Shown here piece after piece: positions 26,015 to 34,420 of a stretch of DNA of 64,000 nt. Made by a program: the position numbers and the translations under genes. Source of the DNA: CAXBNB01 sp049115735 (GTDB lineage Bacteria > Bacteroidota > Bacteroidia > Cytophagales > Cyclobacteriaceae); assembly GCA_049115735.1 (NCBI GenBank), contig JAGDZP010000004.1, forward strand, positions 581,341 through 645,340. The letters are read 5' to 3'. The notes below the pieces were generated by a model. That model saw only the letters and a program-made list of their open reading frames with translations. It made no database searches and had not been told where the DNA came from. Each line of letters starts with the position of its first letter. Positions within the stretch are counted from its first letter, which is position 1.

Positions 26015-26434
26015 CTAATCTTTAGCGTGGAACTTTTTCATTAGTCTGCAGACATTTTTATTTTTTTCCTGGGAGAATTCCACAGAATCCATGATTTTTT
26101 TGACGAGCATAATTCCCAAACCACCTTTTTTCCTTCTCCTGACAATTTCCTCCAGATTGGGCTCTTTGTAATTGTTGTAGTTGAATCCAATACCGTAATC
26201 AACTATGTCGAACGTGACTTTGCCTTGCTTGTCATCTTCAATGAAAATTTCAAGACATTCAGCGGGATTACACTTGTTGGAATGAATGATCAAATTGGCA
26301 CATACCTCGTCTACAGCCAGGATGACTTTATGGGCTTCCTTTTCGGAAAAGCCAATATCTAAAAGCACATCAGAAATAAACTCCCTGATCTCTTTTAGCT
26401 TTTCTCGCTGACAAGATGTTCTAAACTTATGCAT
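26015..26434 (-). CDS. anti-sigma-factor-type serine kinase (RsbW/SpoIIAB-like HATPase)
   Basis: About 139 residues from the ATG at 26434. GHKL ATPase motifs: an N-box-like segment AVDEVCANLIIHSN, G1 DYGIGFNYNN and G2 KGGLGIMLVKKIMD. This compact HATPase_c_2 domain is the kinase that phosphorylates STAS antagonists in partner-switching systems. The start overlaps the STAS gene by eight bases, which supports the ATG at 26434 over a longer form from 26467. No sigma factor gene is nearby, so the target it holds or releases is unknown. Confidence 0.88.
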   Translation of the reverse strand: MHKFRTSCQREKLKEIREFISDVLLDIGFSEKEAHKVILAVDEVCANLIIHSNKCNPAECLEIFIEDDKQGKVTFDIVDYGIGFNYNNYKEPNLEEIVRRRKKGGLGIMLVKKIMDSVEFSQEKNKNVCRLMKKFHAKD

Positions 26435-26768
26435 CTCCAATTTTCTCAAGGGCTGATGCCCTATCATTCGTCATTATTAGCAATTGATCCAATCCCAGGA
26501 TCTGAAATACCTCAAGTACCTTTTCGCTGAGCCCAAAAAGAACCATTTGTATATTGTCATTTTCTATTTGCTGAAGGTAGGACATAAAAACACCCAATCC
26601 TGCAGAAGAAATATAATCAAGGCTGCTCAGATCTACAATCACCTTCTTGTTATTACTCAACACTTCGCTGAGCGAATTGTCAAGATGAATAGAAGAAGAA
26701 GCGTCTACTTCACCGCTCACTTTCATTTCACATATTCCTTCTTCCGTGCTACTTTCTATATTTATCAT
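26427..26768 (-). CDS. STAS-domain anti-anti-sigma factor (RsbV/SpoIIAA-like)
   Basis: 113-residue STAS domain protein. The conserved block DLSSLDYISSAGLGVFMSYL (46-65) contains the phosphorylatable serine, most likely Ser55 by alignment with the D-S-T-G-L motif of RsbV. Dephosphorylated STAS proteins bind the kinase and release its target. It sits between the phosphatase (six bases upstream) and the kinase gene (eight-base overlap), the classical order of a partner-switching cassette. Confidence 0.9.
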   Translation of the reverse strand: MINIESSTEEGICEMKVSGEVDASSSIHLDNSLSEVLSNNKKVIVDLSSLDYISSAGLGVFMSYLQQIENDNIQMVLFGLSEKVLEVFQILGLDQLLIMTNDRASALEKIGDA

Positions 26769-26774
26769 TTTGGT

Positions 26775-28829
26775 TTAATTAAACTTCACTATCAATAGGG
26801 TATAGTCGTCCTCTAGAGACTCCTTACCACAAAATTCATAAAGGTCGTTGATAATTTTTTCCTGGATACTTTCAGGTGCGAGGTTGGAGTATTTGATTAA
26901 GGAAGATTGCAGTTTGTCATAACCGAATTGTTCTTTTCGATCGTTGCAAGCTTCCGTGATCCCATCAGTATACAAAATAATGATGTCACCGCTGTTAAAA
27001 TCAAACTCGTTGACTTGAACGTATTTATGGAAGTTTGAGTTTCTCAAAATACCTAGACCCAATCCTTTATTTTTAAAATATTTAGTTTCATTGTTCACAG
27101 CATTATAGTAAAGTGTCGGACAATGACCTGCACGAGCGAAGCTTACTTTGCCTTTTGATCTGTCTATAATGAAATATGATACTGTTATGAAGGATGTCTT
27201 TTCCAGACATCTACTCAATGCCGTATTCGCCCTGACCATAAATTCTTTCGGATCTGAATCCAGCTGTACTAGGCTTTGAAATACTCCTTTCATCTGGGCC
27301 ATGTGAAAGGCCGCAGAAGTACCCTTTCCGGAAACATCCCCTATAATGATCACCGTACGATTGTCATCCAGGTTGTAGGTATCGTAATAGTCTCCCCCCA
27401 CTTCATCAGCAGCTCTCGTAAATGCAGCGATTTGAAACGCAGGGTTTTGGTCGAGAGAATTCGGCAACAGACTATTTTGAACTTTGGTCGCAATATTCAA
27501 TTCCTCTTTGTAGCGCTCATTTTTGATTGCTTCGTTGAGAAGCCTGAAATTCTCAACTGAAATGCTCGCCTGGTTGACAAAAGTCTCGATGATATCTATC
27601 ATCTCTTTGTTGAAACCATCGTCTACTTCCTTCAAAAGGACCAGACTACCTATTTTTTCATTCTTGACGGTAACGGGATATGAAAGAATAGAACTAAACT
27701 GTACATCCTTAATTTTCGCAGACAGTTTTTGATTTTTCGGATTTCTATCGAAATCCGAGTTCAGTATTTTCTTAAATCTACTGGTCTGTATGGCATCTTT
27801 GATCAATGGAATTTTCTTCGCATCCAGGTTGTGCGTAAGCGTGACACTAACTCCTTCCTGCTCATCATCAATCTCCAACCAGGCTGCCTCGGAATACACA
27901 GCACTGACGGCACTATCCAACAGAATTTCGTACACTTTATCTTCACTTTCTCCCGCGGGTATGGATTGACTCAAGCGCTGAAAGTTTACAGCCTCTTCCA
28001 GCTTCTTTTCAAAAACTGATGTAGTTGGCAAATTGAAAAGTATCACCAATACGGATATTCCGCTGTAAAGAAGAATAAAAGAGAAAAGAGAAAGGGCAAA
28101 CGAACTATCCAGCAAATCCCGAAGCAAGACATTTTTCTCTGAAAAATTCATGAGGGTATTGAAGAAATACCAGAGGTAAATGATCACCAATACTATGAAG
28201 AGAATACTTTTCCACTTCTGCTTAAAATTCAAATAGGCTATCCATTTGAGGTTGAAAGAAAGGATAAGGCCTAGAATCAGCAATACGATGTAGACTGCTA
28301 TAAATGCCGGATCGGTTTTTTCATTTCCAAAAAGATCAAACACCAAAGTAGCTATCAACGCATACTCATATATCTGCCAGGCGGATAAGAGGGATTTTGA
28401 TTTTTGGTACAAAATCAGGCGCTTCCAAACAATGAAAGTGGAAATAAGGAACGCCAATATTAACCCCAGTAAAATATGATAGAAAAAATTGATCGTTAGG
28501 GCGTGGGTTGCAAATTTATTCGACCCAAATACGGTGAAAATAAACTCTATGCCGAGCGATGCTATTGTTGCGATGAGACCGGTAACAAACACACGCCATA
28601 GCAAGTCGACAAAGTTGATGCTTTCAGCTTTGCCAATATTGAAGCGATAGAAGACAACCAGTGACAGGGCAAAAAGGGCTAGTAGTATTTTACCGGCATA
28701 GTCCGGCATCCCAAGAGCTATTTGGTTGGAAGCACTAAATAGCTCCAGCATGTCTATGATCAGCAAAAGCGACCAAAACAAAACCCCAAGGATGACACTG
28801 ATTCTTAAAATGCCCTTATGAGACAGCAT
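26775..28829 (-). CDS. membrane-bound PP2C-type (SpoIIE/RsbU) phosphatase with GAF domain
   Basis: 684 residues. An N-terminal membrane region with about eight spans (1-265), a GAF-like sensor domain (about 290-440), then a SpoIIE-type PP2C phosphatase (about 465-684) with metal-binding Asp in GDVSGKGTSAAF and in LYTDGITEACN. It should dephosphorylate the STAS protein encoded next to it in response to a membrane or small-molecule signal. The large integral-membrane sensor is unlike Bacillus RsbU. It diverges from the amidase gene across 139 bases. Confidence 0.9.
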   Translation of the reverse strand: MLSHKGILRISVILGVLFWSLLLIIDMLELFSASNQIALGMPDYAGKILLALFALSLVVFYRFNIGKAESINFVDLLWRVFVTGLIATIASLGIEFIFTVFGSNKFATHALTINFFYHILLGLILAFLISTFIVWKRLILYQKSKSLLSAWQIYEYALIATLVFDLFGNEKTDPAFIAVYIVLLILGLILSFNLKWIAYLNFKQKWKSILFIVLVIIYLWYFFNTLMNFSEKNVLLRDLLDSSFALSLFSFILLYSGISVLVILFNLPTTSVFEKKLEEAVNFQRLSQSIPAGESEDKVYEILLDSAVSAVYSEAAWLEIDDEQEGVSVTLTHNLDAKKIPLIKDAIQTSRFKKILNSDFDRNPKNQKLSAKIKDVQFSSILSYPVTVKNEKIGSLVLLKEVDDGFNKEMIDIIETFVNQASISVENFRLLNEAIKNERYKEELNIATKVQNSLLPNSLDQNPAFQIAAFTRAADEVGGDYYDTYNLDDNRTVIIIGDVSGKGTSAAFHMAQMKGVFQSLVQLDSDPKEFMVRANTALSRCLEKTSFITVSYFIIDRSKGKVSFARAGHCPTLYYNAVNNETKYFKNKGLGLGILRNSNFHKYVQVNEFDFNSGDIIILYTDGITEACNDRKEQFGYDKLQSSLIKYSNLAPESIQEKIINDLYEFCGKESLEDDYTLLIVKFN

Positions 28830-28968
28830 AAATTACCTGTTAAACAACGAGGGGCAATTTAACCCAAAATCAACAATTGACCAGTGATGATGTGATGGAC
28901 GGACAACAGCTGAGTTCTTATCTATCCGTTTTTGTGATTATTTTACATTAACAATTAACAACAGACCC

Positions 28969-30573
28969 ATGAACCCTCCCATCAAGAACTCCCTATTTAT
29001 CCTTTCTATTGTGTCCCTTTTACTTCTAGGGTGCAATAACGCCACCAAAAAGGAGGCACCCAATCAAAAAGAATTTGTTCTACTAGAAAAAACGATCTCG
29101 GAACTTCAGGAGTTGATGACCAGTGGGGACCTTTCTTCAGAGCAAATCACTCATCTATACATTGATAGGATTGAAAAGATAGATAGAGGCAAATCAGGAT
29201 TGAATGCTGTCATTGAGTTGAATCCTGAGGCCTTGGATATCGCCAGAAAGCTGGATACAGAAAGAGCAGAAGGTGACACCAGGGGTCCACTTCATGGAAT
29301 TCCTGTGTTGATTAAAGACAATATTGACACAGGAGATAAAATGTCTACAAGTGCTGGTTCTATTGCTCTGAAAGATTCCAAAGCTGAGAATGATGCATTC
29401 ATAGTTAGTAAATTAAGAGAAGCGGGAGCCGTTTTGCTTGGTAAAACAAACTTGAGTGAATGGGCGAATTTCAGATCATTCCGATCATCTAGCGGTTGGA
29501 GCAGCAGAGGTGGTCAAACCAAAAATCCGTATTATCTGGATAGAAATCCATGTGGCTCCAGTTCAGGATCGGGGGTAGCCGTTTCTGCCAATTTATGTGC
29601 TATTGCGATTGGCACGGAAACGAACGGCTCCATTGTTTGTCCATCATCTGTCAATGGAGTGGTTGGCATCAAACCAACGGTCGGCTTGTGGTCAAGAAGT
29701 GGGATCATTCCAATATCTGAAACTCAGGACACAGCGGGTCCAATGGCTCGAACTGTCACTGATGCCGTCATCCTATTAGGTGAGCTTCTTGGAAGCGACC
29801 CAAGGGATTCCATCTCTTTTGAAAGTGTGGGTAGAGCGTTTGATGATTACACTCAATTTCTCGATAAGAATGGAATGAAGGATAAACGCATCGGGGTGTT
29901 GCGCGAGAAATTTGGTATCAACGAAAAAGTTGACTCGATCATGAACAGGTCGATTCGCACTATGAAGGAACATGGTGCAATAATTATCGATTCTGTTGAA
30001 ATAGCTATCGGAGAAAATTATGATGGGATGGCCTTTAGCTTACTGCAATATGAATTTAAAGATGGCCTAAATAAGTATCTACAGAATTTGAAAGGAGGAA
30101 CAATAAAATCCCTAGAAGAACTTATCGCTTTTAATGAAGAAAACAGAGAAATGTGCATGCCTTATTTCGAACAGGAAATTCTAAAGCTATCAGAAGAAAA
30201 ATCAGGACTGGATTCAAAGGAATATCAAGATATCCTCGAAAGTATGTTGACCATGTCCAGGAAAGATGGGTTGGTTGCTACTTTGGATCGCTACCAATTG
30301 GATGCAATCGTAGCTCCTACCAACAACCCCAGCTGGCCAATTGATCTCTTGAATGGAGATAAATATGACATCTATAGTTCAAGCCCTGCAGCAAGATCCG
30401 GGTATCCCAACATCACTGTGCCCGCTGGAAATGTTCAAGGCTTGCCAGTCGGTATTTCATTTTTTTCTAGGGCATACGAGGAACCAAAGTTGATATCTAT
30501 GGCATTTGCATTCGAACAGGCCACACATGCGCGTATAGTCCCGAAGATGCTAGAGACTTTCGCACCTGAATGA
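28969..30573 (+). CDS. amidase-signature family lipoprotein
   Basis: 534 residues with lipobox LLLLGC (Cys22). The amidase signature triad is present: Lys116 in PVLIKDNID, cis-Ser in CGSSSGSG (about 197-199) and nucleophile Ser221 in TETNGSI. It hydrolyses amides; the lipoprotein signal places it in the periplasm or on the outer membrane, like peptide amidases and some indoleacetamide-type enzymes. It is unlikely to be GatA, which is cytosolic and lacks a signal. Stands alone; an AraC regulator follows 55 bases downstream on the same strand. Confidence 0.9.
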   Translation: MNPPIKNSLFILSIVSLLLLGCNNATKKEAPNQKEFVLLEKTISELQELMTSGDLSSEQITHLYIDRIEKIDRGKSGLNAVIELNPEALDIARKLDTERAEGDTRGPLHGIPVLIKDNIDTGDKMSTSAGSIALKDSKAENDAFIVSKLREAGAVLLGKTNLSEWANFRSFRSSSGWSSRGGQTKNPYYLDRNPCGSSSGSGVAVSANLCAIAIGTETNGSIVCPSSVNGVVGIKPTVGLWSRSGIIPISETQDTAGPMARTVTDAVILLGELLGSDPRDSISFESVGRAFDDYTQFLDKNGMKDKRIGVLREKFGINEKVDSIMNRSIRTMKEHGAIIIDSVEIAIGENYDGMAFSLLQYEFKDGLNKYLQNLKGGTIKSLEELIAFNEENREMCMPYFEQEILKLSEEKSGLDSKEYQDILESMLTMSRKDGLVATLDRYQLDAIVAPTNNPSWPIDLLNGDKYDIYSSSPAARSGYPNITVPAGNVQGLPVGISFFSRAYEEPKLISMAFAFEQATHARIVPKMLETFAPE

Positions 30574-30628
30574 GGTCGTTTATCCATTTAACCAGAAATC
30601 CGTAAGATTGTAGTAGAAAAACCAAGAA

Positions 30629-31561
30629 ATGCTACTCAAGGAATTTCCCGATATCCAATGGTTGAAGAACCAGATCAAGAACAATTTTGAGAATAAAAAA
30701 GGTTGGGGAAATCGTAGACTTTCTACGGATGGCTGGCCAACTGTAGTATTAAATACCAAAGCCAAGGATGCTGAAAGGACAGATATTCTTGGCCCATTTT
30801 CGATCTTCACCAATATCAGTGGCTCCAGTAAAATAGGTGTGGAGAATCGTAGGGTAACTGTCAATGATGCCTGTTTTGTGGTGTCAAACAACGAGCAATA
30901 CTATGATTTATTGATCAACAACTCTGGAAAAACCGAAACATTCAACATTCATTTGGGAAATGATTTTTGCCAGCAAGCCTGGACAAGCTTGAGAAAGGAT
31001 GACGGTACATTATTGGATGATCCCGGCTCCAACTCTGACATGGATCACTTTTATTTTCGGTCATTGCCAAGAGACGAAACCTTCAATGCTTTAGTTAAGA
31101 AAATCCAATATGGCTACTCTGATGACCAAGCCGAAAATGAGGAACTATTGCTCGAGCTCTTCAACTATGTTTGTTCACTAAATTCCAAAGAAGTAAAACT
31201 TGAAAGCAATCTGGATGCGGTTAAGTTGTCCACCAGGAATGAACTTCTACAAAGGCTTTACTTAGGACGTGATTACATGCATGGTAACTTTCATTGTGAC
31301 ATAAACCTGGATGACATTGCTACACAAGCCAATCTTTCAAAATTTCATTTTCTAAGGCTGTTCAAGCAGGTTTTCAAAGTTTCCCCACATCAATACATCA
31401 AGAAACTTCGAATTCAAAAGGCAAAAGAATTGATCAGACAAACGGATAAGCGAGTCTCTACGATTGCCCTAGAAGTTGGTCTGGAAAACGGAAGTTCTTT
31501 AAGCCGGCTTCTATACAAATCCACTGGTAAGTACCCTCAGACGATGCGGTTGATAAATTAG
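30629..31561 (+). CDS. AraC-family transcriptional regulator
   Basis: 310 residues. N-terminal cupin-like sensor region (about 1-180), with no recognised ligand motif, and a C-terminal double helix-turn-helix (about 210-308): INLDDIATQANLSKFHFLRLFKQVF, followed by the family's SPHQYIKKLRIQKAKELI and the second helix-turn-helix ending in PQTMRLIN. It probably regulates a neighbouring gene; the amidase upstream and the membrane protein downstream are candidates, without direct evidence. Confidence 0.9.
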   Translation: MLLKEFPDIQWLKNQIKNNFENKKGWGNRRLSTDGWPTVVLNTKAKDAERTDILGPFSIFTNISGSSKIGVENRRVTVNDACFVVSNNEQYYDLLINNSGKTETFNIHLGNDFCQQAWTSLRKDDGTLLDDPGSNSDMDHFYFRSLPRDETFNALVKKIQYGYSDDQAENEELLLELFNYVCSLNSKEVKLESNLDAVKLSTRNELLQRLYLGRDYMHGNFHCDINLDDIATQANLSKFHFLRLFKQVFKVSPHQYIKKLRIQKAKELIRQTDKRVSTIALEVGLENGSSLSRLLYKSTGKYPQTMRLIN

Positions 31562-31713
31562 CAATTTTGGTCATCTCACTTTGCGCCTTGACTTTTTTCT
31601 TTGAAATTAAATAAGTCATGAAACTAGCATGCAATTCTAAGTTGCAATTTTCATCCAAAGTAATGATTGAATTTTTTGCGAGTTCCATGTGACCAACAAA
31701 AACAGTTAAACAC

Positions 31714-32424
31714 ATGAAATACTATTTATTTACTCAGGTCTCCTTTATCGTACTATCCGCAGTTTGTCTCGTGCTGATATATTTTGGCCTAAAGTCAGGA
31801 TTGCAAAACTGTTCTCCAGAAACAAGAAATAAAGTAATGCGAAGATTTACCCTTGGAATGTTGCTGTGGATAGGGGTTCTTTCAGTTCTTTCCTTAAGTG
31901 GTTTCTCATCAAATTTTTCAGCCTTCCCTTTTAACATGATGGGAGTACTTATTCCACCAGTAATATTCTTGATCTTTCTTACAAGGAGTTCATCAACAAC
32001 GGATATCCTTTCCCATCTTGATCCGAGGAAGTTGGTTTACATTCAGTCTTTTAGAATTCCTGTGGAAATTTTACTCTGGCTCCTTTTTTTAGACAACCTC
32101 ACTCCAGTTCAGATGACTTTTGAAGGAAGAAATTTTGATATTCTTGTCGGGATTACCGCATTATTAGCCGCTCCACTTTTCTTCCAAAAAGGAAATCTCA
32201 ATTGGAAATGGGCTATAGGCTGGAATGTTTTTGGAATGATCCTCCTTATGAATATTTTGACAATCGCTATTCTCTCGTTCCCTACCCCATTCAGGTATTT
32301 CATGAACGAACCAGCCAACACCCAGGTGACACAATTTCCAATCATATTTCTACCGGGCATCCTTGTACCGATTGCCTACTATATGCACGTGCTGTCCATC
32401 AAGCAAATTCTTATTCTGAAATGA
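31714..32424 (+). CDS. six- to seven-span membrane protein of unknown function
   Basis: 236 residues, almost wholly hydrophobic, with spans near 5-25, 42-62, 70-88, 108-128, 138-155, 166-190 and 208-230. No recognised motif. Charged loops are short. It follows the AraC regulator by 152 bases on the same strand and ends five bases from the convergent LuxR gene. Similar small membrane proteins next to AraC regulators are common in Cytophagales, but no role is known. Confidence 0.7.
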   Translation: MKYYLFTQVSFIVLSAVCLVLIYFGLKSGLQNCSPETRNKVMRRFTLGMLLWIGVLSVLSLSGFSSNFSAFPFNMMGVLIPPVIFLIFLTRSSSTTDILSHLDPRKLVYIQSFRIPVEILLWLLFLDNLTPVQMTFEGRNFDILVGITALLAAPLFFQKGNLNWKWAIGWNVFGMILLMNILTIAILSFPTPFRYFMNEPANTQVTQFPIIFLPGILVPIAYYMHVLSIKQILILK

Positions 32425-32429
32425 GCAAA

Positions 32430-33335
32430 TTAGACGGTGCTTGATCGCAGAGTACTTATCAATTGTGCCCTGTTTTTCAAGTGCGACTTGAGATAAATGC
32501 GCGAAGTATGATCCTTGACTGTCTGAAGTGAGATGAATAAGGTATCAGCTATTTGTTGATTGGTTTTCCCCTTGACCATCTCTTTTATGATTTCTATTTC
32601 ACGAGCAGTTATTTCATGTTTCGCTACAAATTTTTCAAGGGAAATACTCAACATCATCGCTTCAGGATCTAGTGGTACTTTTGCCTTATAGACAAATACT
32701 ATTACCAAGGCGGTGTTGACTAGGAAAAACAGAAAATTGTAAATAAGTGGCTTAAACTGGTTGAAGTCCCATTCGATCAAAAATGTGGCATGCAGCAGAA
32801 CAGAAAGGAACATTATTCCGATCAGAATTCTTTTCGCCTTTGTATCAACAATGGAAGACTTAAATAGAAAGAGAAGCACCAGCACTGTTAACCATATGCC
32901 AAGGGAATAAGCATTCCAAATATCAGAAGTAGAAGATAGAACTGCAGGCTCAAACCCTAAATAGAAATAGAATATAGCAGCAATGAGAAGTAGCTGAGAA
33001 GCCACCATCAACCAGACTGAAATTTTTTTACTTACCACATTCTTTGCCCATATCAAAATCATCAACATACCTACAAATAGAAATGGCATGCCCATGAAAG
33101 AAGCAATCTGAGAGTATTTAGCTAGCTGGTATTCCTCTGGGAAAAAATTAAAAAAGATTTCGCTCCACAGCACATAGTATCCAAAAGTGTAATTGAGGAT
33201 AAGGGCAATCTGCAAATTCCTGAAAGCCACAAGTAACTTCAATTTTTCGAAGCGAAAAATTGAAAGTACCCCACCAGCTGTCAGTGAAAGACAGAGTGCA
33301 AAAGCAATCCATATAACAAGCTCTTGATAATTCAT
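32430..33335 (-). CDS. membrane-anchored LuxR-type transcriptional regulator
   Basis: 301 residues. Seven predicted membrane spans in the first 225 residues, then a short linker and a LuxR/GerE helix-turn-helix at about 238-300 (HEITAREIEIIKEMVKGK, NQQIADTLFISLQTVKDHTS). The protein would sense at the membrane and bind DNA directly, a one-component design found in some Bacteroidota. The zinc-ribbon gene upstream ends one base before this start, so the two share a transcript. The ligand and target are unknown; the divergent gene and the palindrome between are candidates. Confidence 0.87.
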   Translation of the reverse strand: MNYQELVIWIAFALCLSLTAGGVLSIFRFEKLKLLVAFRNLQIALILNYTFGYYVLWSEIFFNFFPEEYQLAKYSQIASFMGMPFLFVGMLMILIWAKNVVSKKISVWLMVASQLLLIAAIFYFYLGFEPAVLSSTSDIWNAYSLGIWLTVLVLLFLFKSSIVDTKAKRILIGIMFLSVLLHATFLIEWDFNQFKPLIYNFLFFLVNTALVIVFVYKAKVPLDPEAMMLSISLEKFVAKHEITAREIEIIKEMVKGKTNQQIADTLFISLQTVKDHTSRIYLKSHLKNRAQLISTLRSSTV

Positions 33336-33336
33336 T

Positions 33337-33540
33337 TTATATCATAAACCATTGGATATGACCACAGGAATCACATACAAAATTTGTTGCTGATTTATTT
33401 GCCCAATCCAAATTAAAAAATGTCATTCCAGCAGTATTCATAAGCGTTTTTCTAGTCCAAAATTTTTCATGGTTACATATAGGACATTTAAGTGGTTTGT
33501 CCCGTATTAGAATAGCTTCTACTTTCTTTTCCTTTGACAT
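33337..33540 (-). CDS. small zinc-ribbon protein (DUF2082-like)
   Basis: 67 residues from the ATG at 33540. Two CxxC knuckles, KCPIC (19-23 region) and VCDSCG near the C-terminus, spaced about 38 apart, form a zinc ribbon of the kind found in DUF2082 proteins (thought to bind nucleic acids). An alternative start at 33582 would run into the intergenic palindrome region and is less likely. It is the first gene of a two-gene unit with the membrane LuxR regulator, one base apart. Confidence 0.75.
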   Translation of the reverse strand: MSKEKKVEAILIRDKPLKCPICNHEKFWTRKTLMNTAGMTFFNLDWANKSATNFVCDSCGHIQWFMI

Positions 33541-33591
33541 ACTTACTTTTTTTAGTTGTCCAAAGAAAAGTAGCCCTACCAATTATTTATC

Positions 33592-33631
33592 CATACTAAA
33601 GTAGTGAAATATGAAACACTACTTTAGTATG
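33592..33631. promoter_or_regulatory. perfect 15-bp inverted repeat, candidate operator
   Basis: CATACTAAAGTAGTG (33592-33606), a 10-base spacer, then its exact reverse complement (33617-33631). Each arm also contains a small dyad TACT-NN-AGTA (33594-33603 and 33620-33629), with centres 26 bp apart. It lies between the divergent zinc-ribbon/LuxR unit and the membrane-protein gene, next to a perfect TACATTTG -7 box. A repressor or activator site for both directions is the simplest reading. No poly-T follows, and no gene end is near, so a terminator is unlikely. Confidence 0.7.
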
Positions 33632-33654
33632 TAGCCCTTCAAAGTACCGCCCGC

Positions 33655-33662
33655 TACATTTG
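33655..33662 (+). promoter_or_regulatory. -7 element of the membrane-protein gene
   Basis: TACATTTG is a perfect TAnnTTTG match ending 23 bases before the ATG at 33686. The -33 position falls right at the edge of the inverted repeat and lacks a good TTTG, which suits an activator- or repressor-controlled promoter. Confidence 0.45.
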
Positions 33663-33685
33663 AACCACAATCAAATTAAATCAAA

Positions 33686-34372
33686 ATGGAAAATTCTAAA
33701 TCATATCAACACTATAACAAAAACCCCAAGGAAGGGGAAATGACCATTGGTTGGCAAAAAATGAAAGAAAACTTTCTAGTATTCTTTTTAATGGTGCTCC
33801 TGGCTGGCGTGCTGGAAATACCTATGGGTGCCATTGACGATATTGTGGAGGAAAATAGCTTCAGTATTGGTATAGCCTTTTTGCAGGTTTTTGGTTTCGC
33901 CTATTGGCTATTTCTATTGCCTGTGTTTCAATATGGGATTGACCTTATTTTTCTCAGAGGAATTAGAAACGAAAACCCGGAGGTCAAAGACGTTACAATT
34001 GGTTTCAACAACTATGTAAACATAGTATTGGCCAATCTTCTCAAATTTGGCCTAGTGGCGATAGCTCTGGTTGCTTTGATAATACCAGGTATTGTTGTGG
34101 CATGCCGCCTGGCATTTGTATCCTACCTTGTGATGGACAAAGGCCTGAACCCGATAGAAGCGGTAGAGCAAAGCTGGAAAATGACGTCTGGCCGTGGCTG
34201 GCATATTTTCGGGCTATATCTAGCCGCAATATTTATTTGTATTGGTGGATTGCTGCTGTTTATTGTGGGCATATTCCCAGCACTGATGTGGATAAGCTCA
34301 TATATGGCCGTGTATTATCAAATGACGCTTGATGAATTGGCAACTGATGACATAGAAGATACTTTAGAATAA
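33686..34372 (+). CDS. integral membrane protein (YciC/DUF975-like)
   Basis: 228 residues with a polar N-terminus (GEMTIGWQKMKENF) and about five membrane spans. The segment IIPGIVVACRLAFVSYLVMDKGLNP followed by A-x-x-x-SW-x-M-T-x-G resembles the widespread YciC/DUF975/DUF4013 group of membrane proteins of unknown role, where the amphipathic W-x-x-T element recurs. It stands alone behind the palindromic regulatory region and ends at a bidirectional terminator, so it looks independently regulated. Confidence 0.7.
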   Translation: MENSKSYQHYNKNPKEGEMTIGWQKMKENFLVFFLMVLLAGVLEIPMGAIDDIVEENSFSIGIAFLQVFGFAYWLFLLPVFQYGIDLIFLRGIRNENPEVKDVTIGFNNYVNIVLANLLKFGLVAIALVALIIPGIVVACRLAFVSYLVMDKGLNPIEAVEQSWKMTSGRGWHIFGLYLAAIFICIGGLLLFIVGIFPALMWISSYMAVYYQMTLDELATDDIEDTLE

Positions 34373-34376
34373 AAAC

Positions 34377-34420
34377 AAAAACTCCATGGCAGATTTTCAA
34401 GCTAATGTCATGGGGTTTTT
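34377..34420. terminator. bidirectional terminator between convergent genes
   Basis: AAAAACTCCATG (34377-34388) pairs with CATGGGGTTTTT (34409-34420) over 12 positions with one G-T wobble; the loop is 20 bases. The arms give a poly-A/poly-T flank in both directions. The right arm overlaps the last codons of the minus-strand VOC gene. Confidence 0.65.

Noticed and set aside
31562..31713. Repeated TGCAATT in the gap after the AraC gene
   Set aside because: Only two short copies, no symmetry, and no promoter box nearby.
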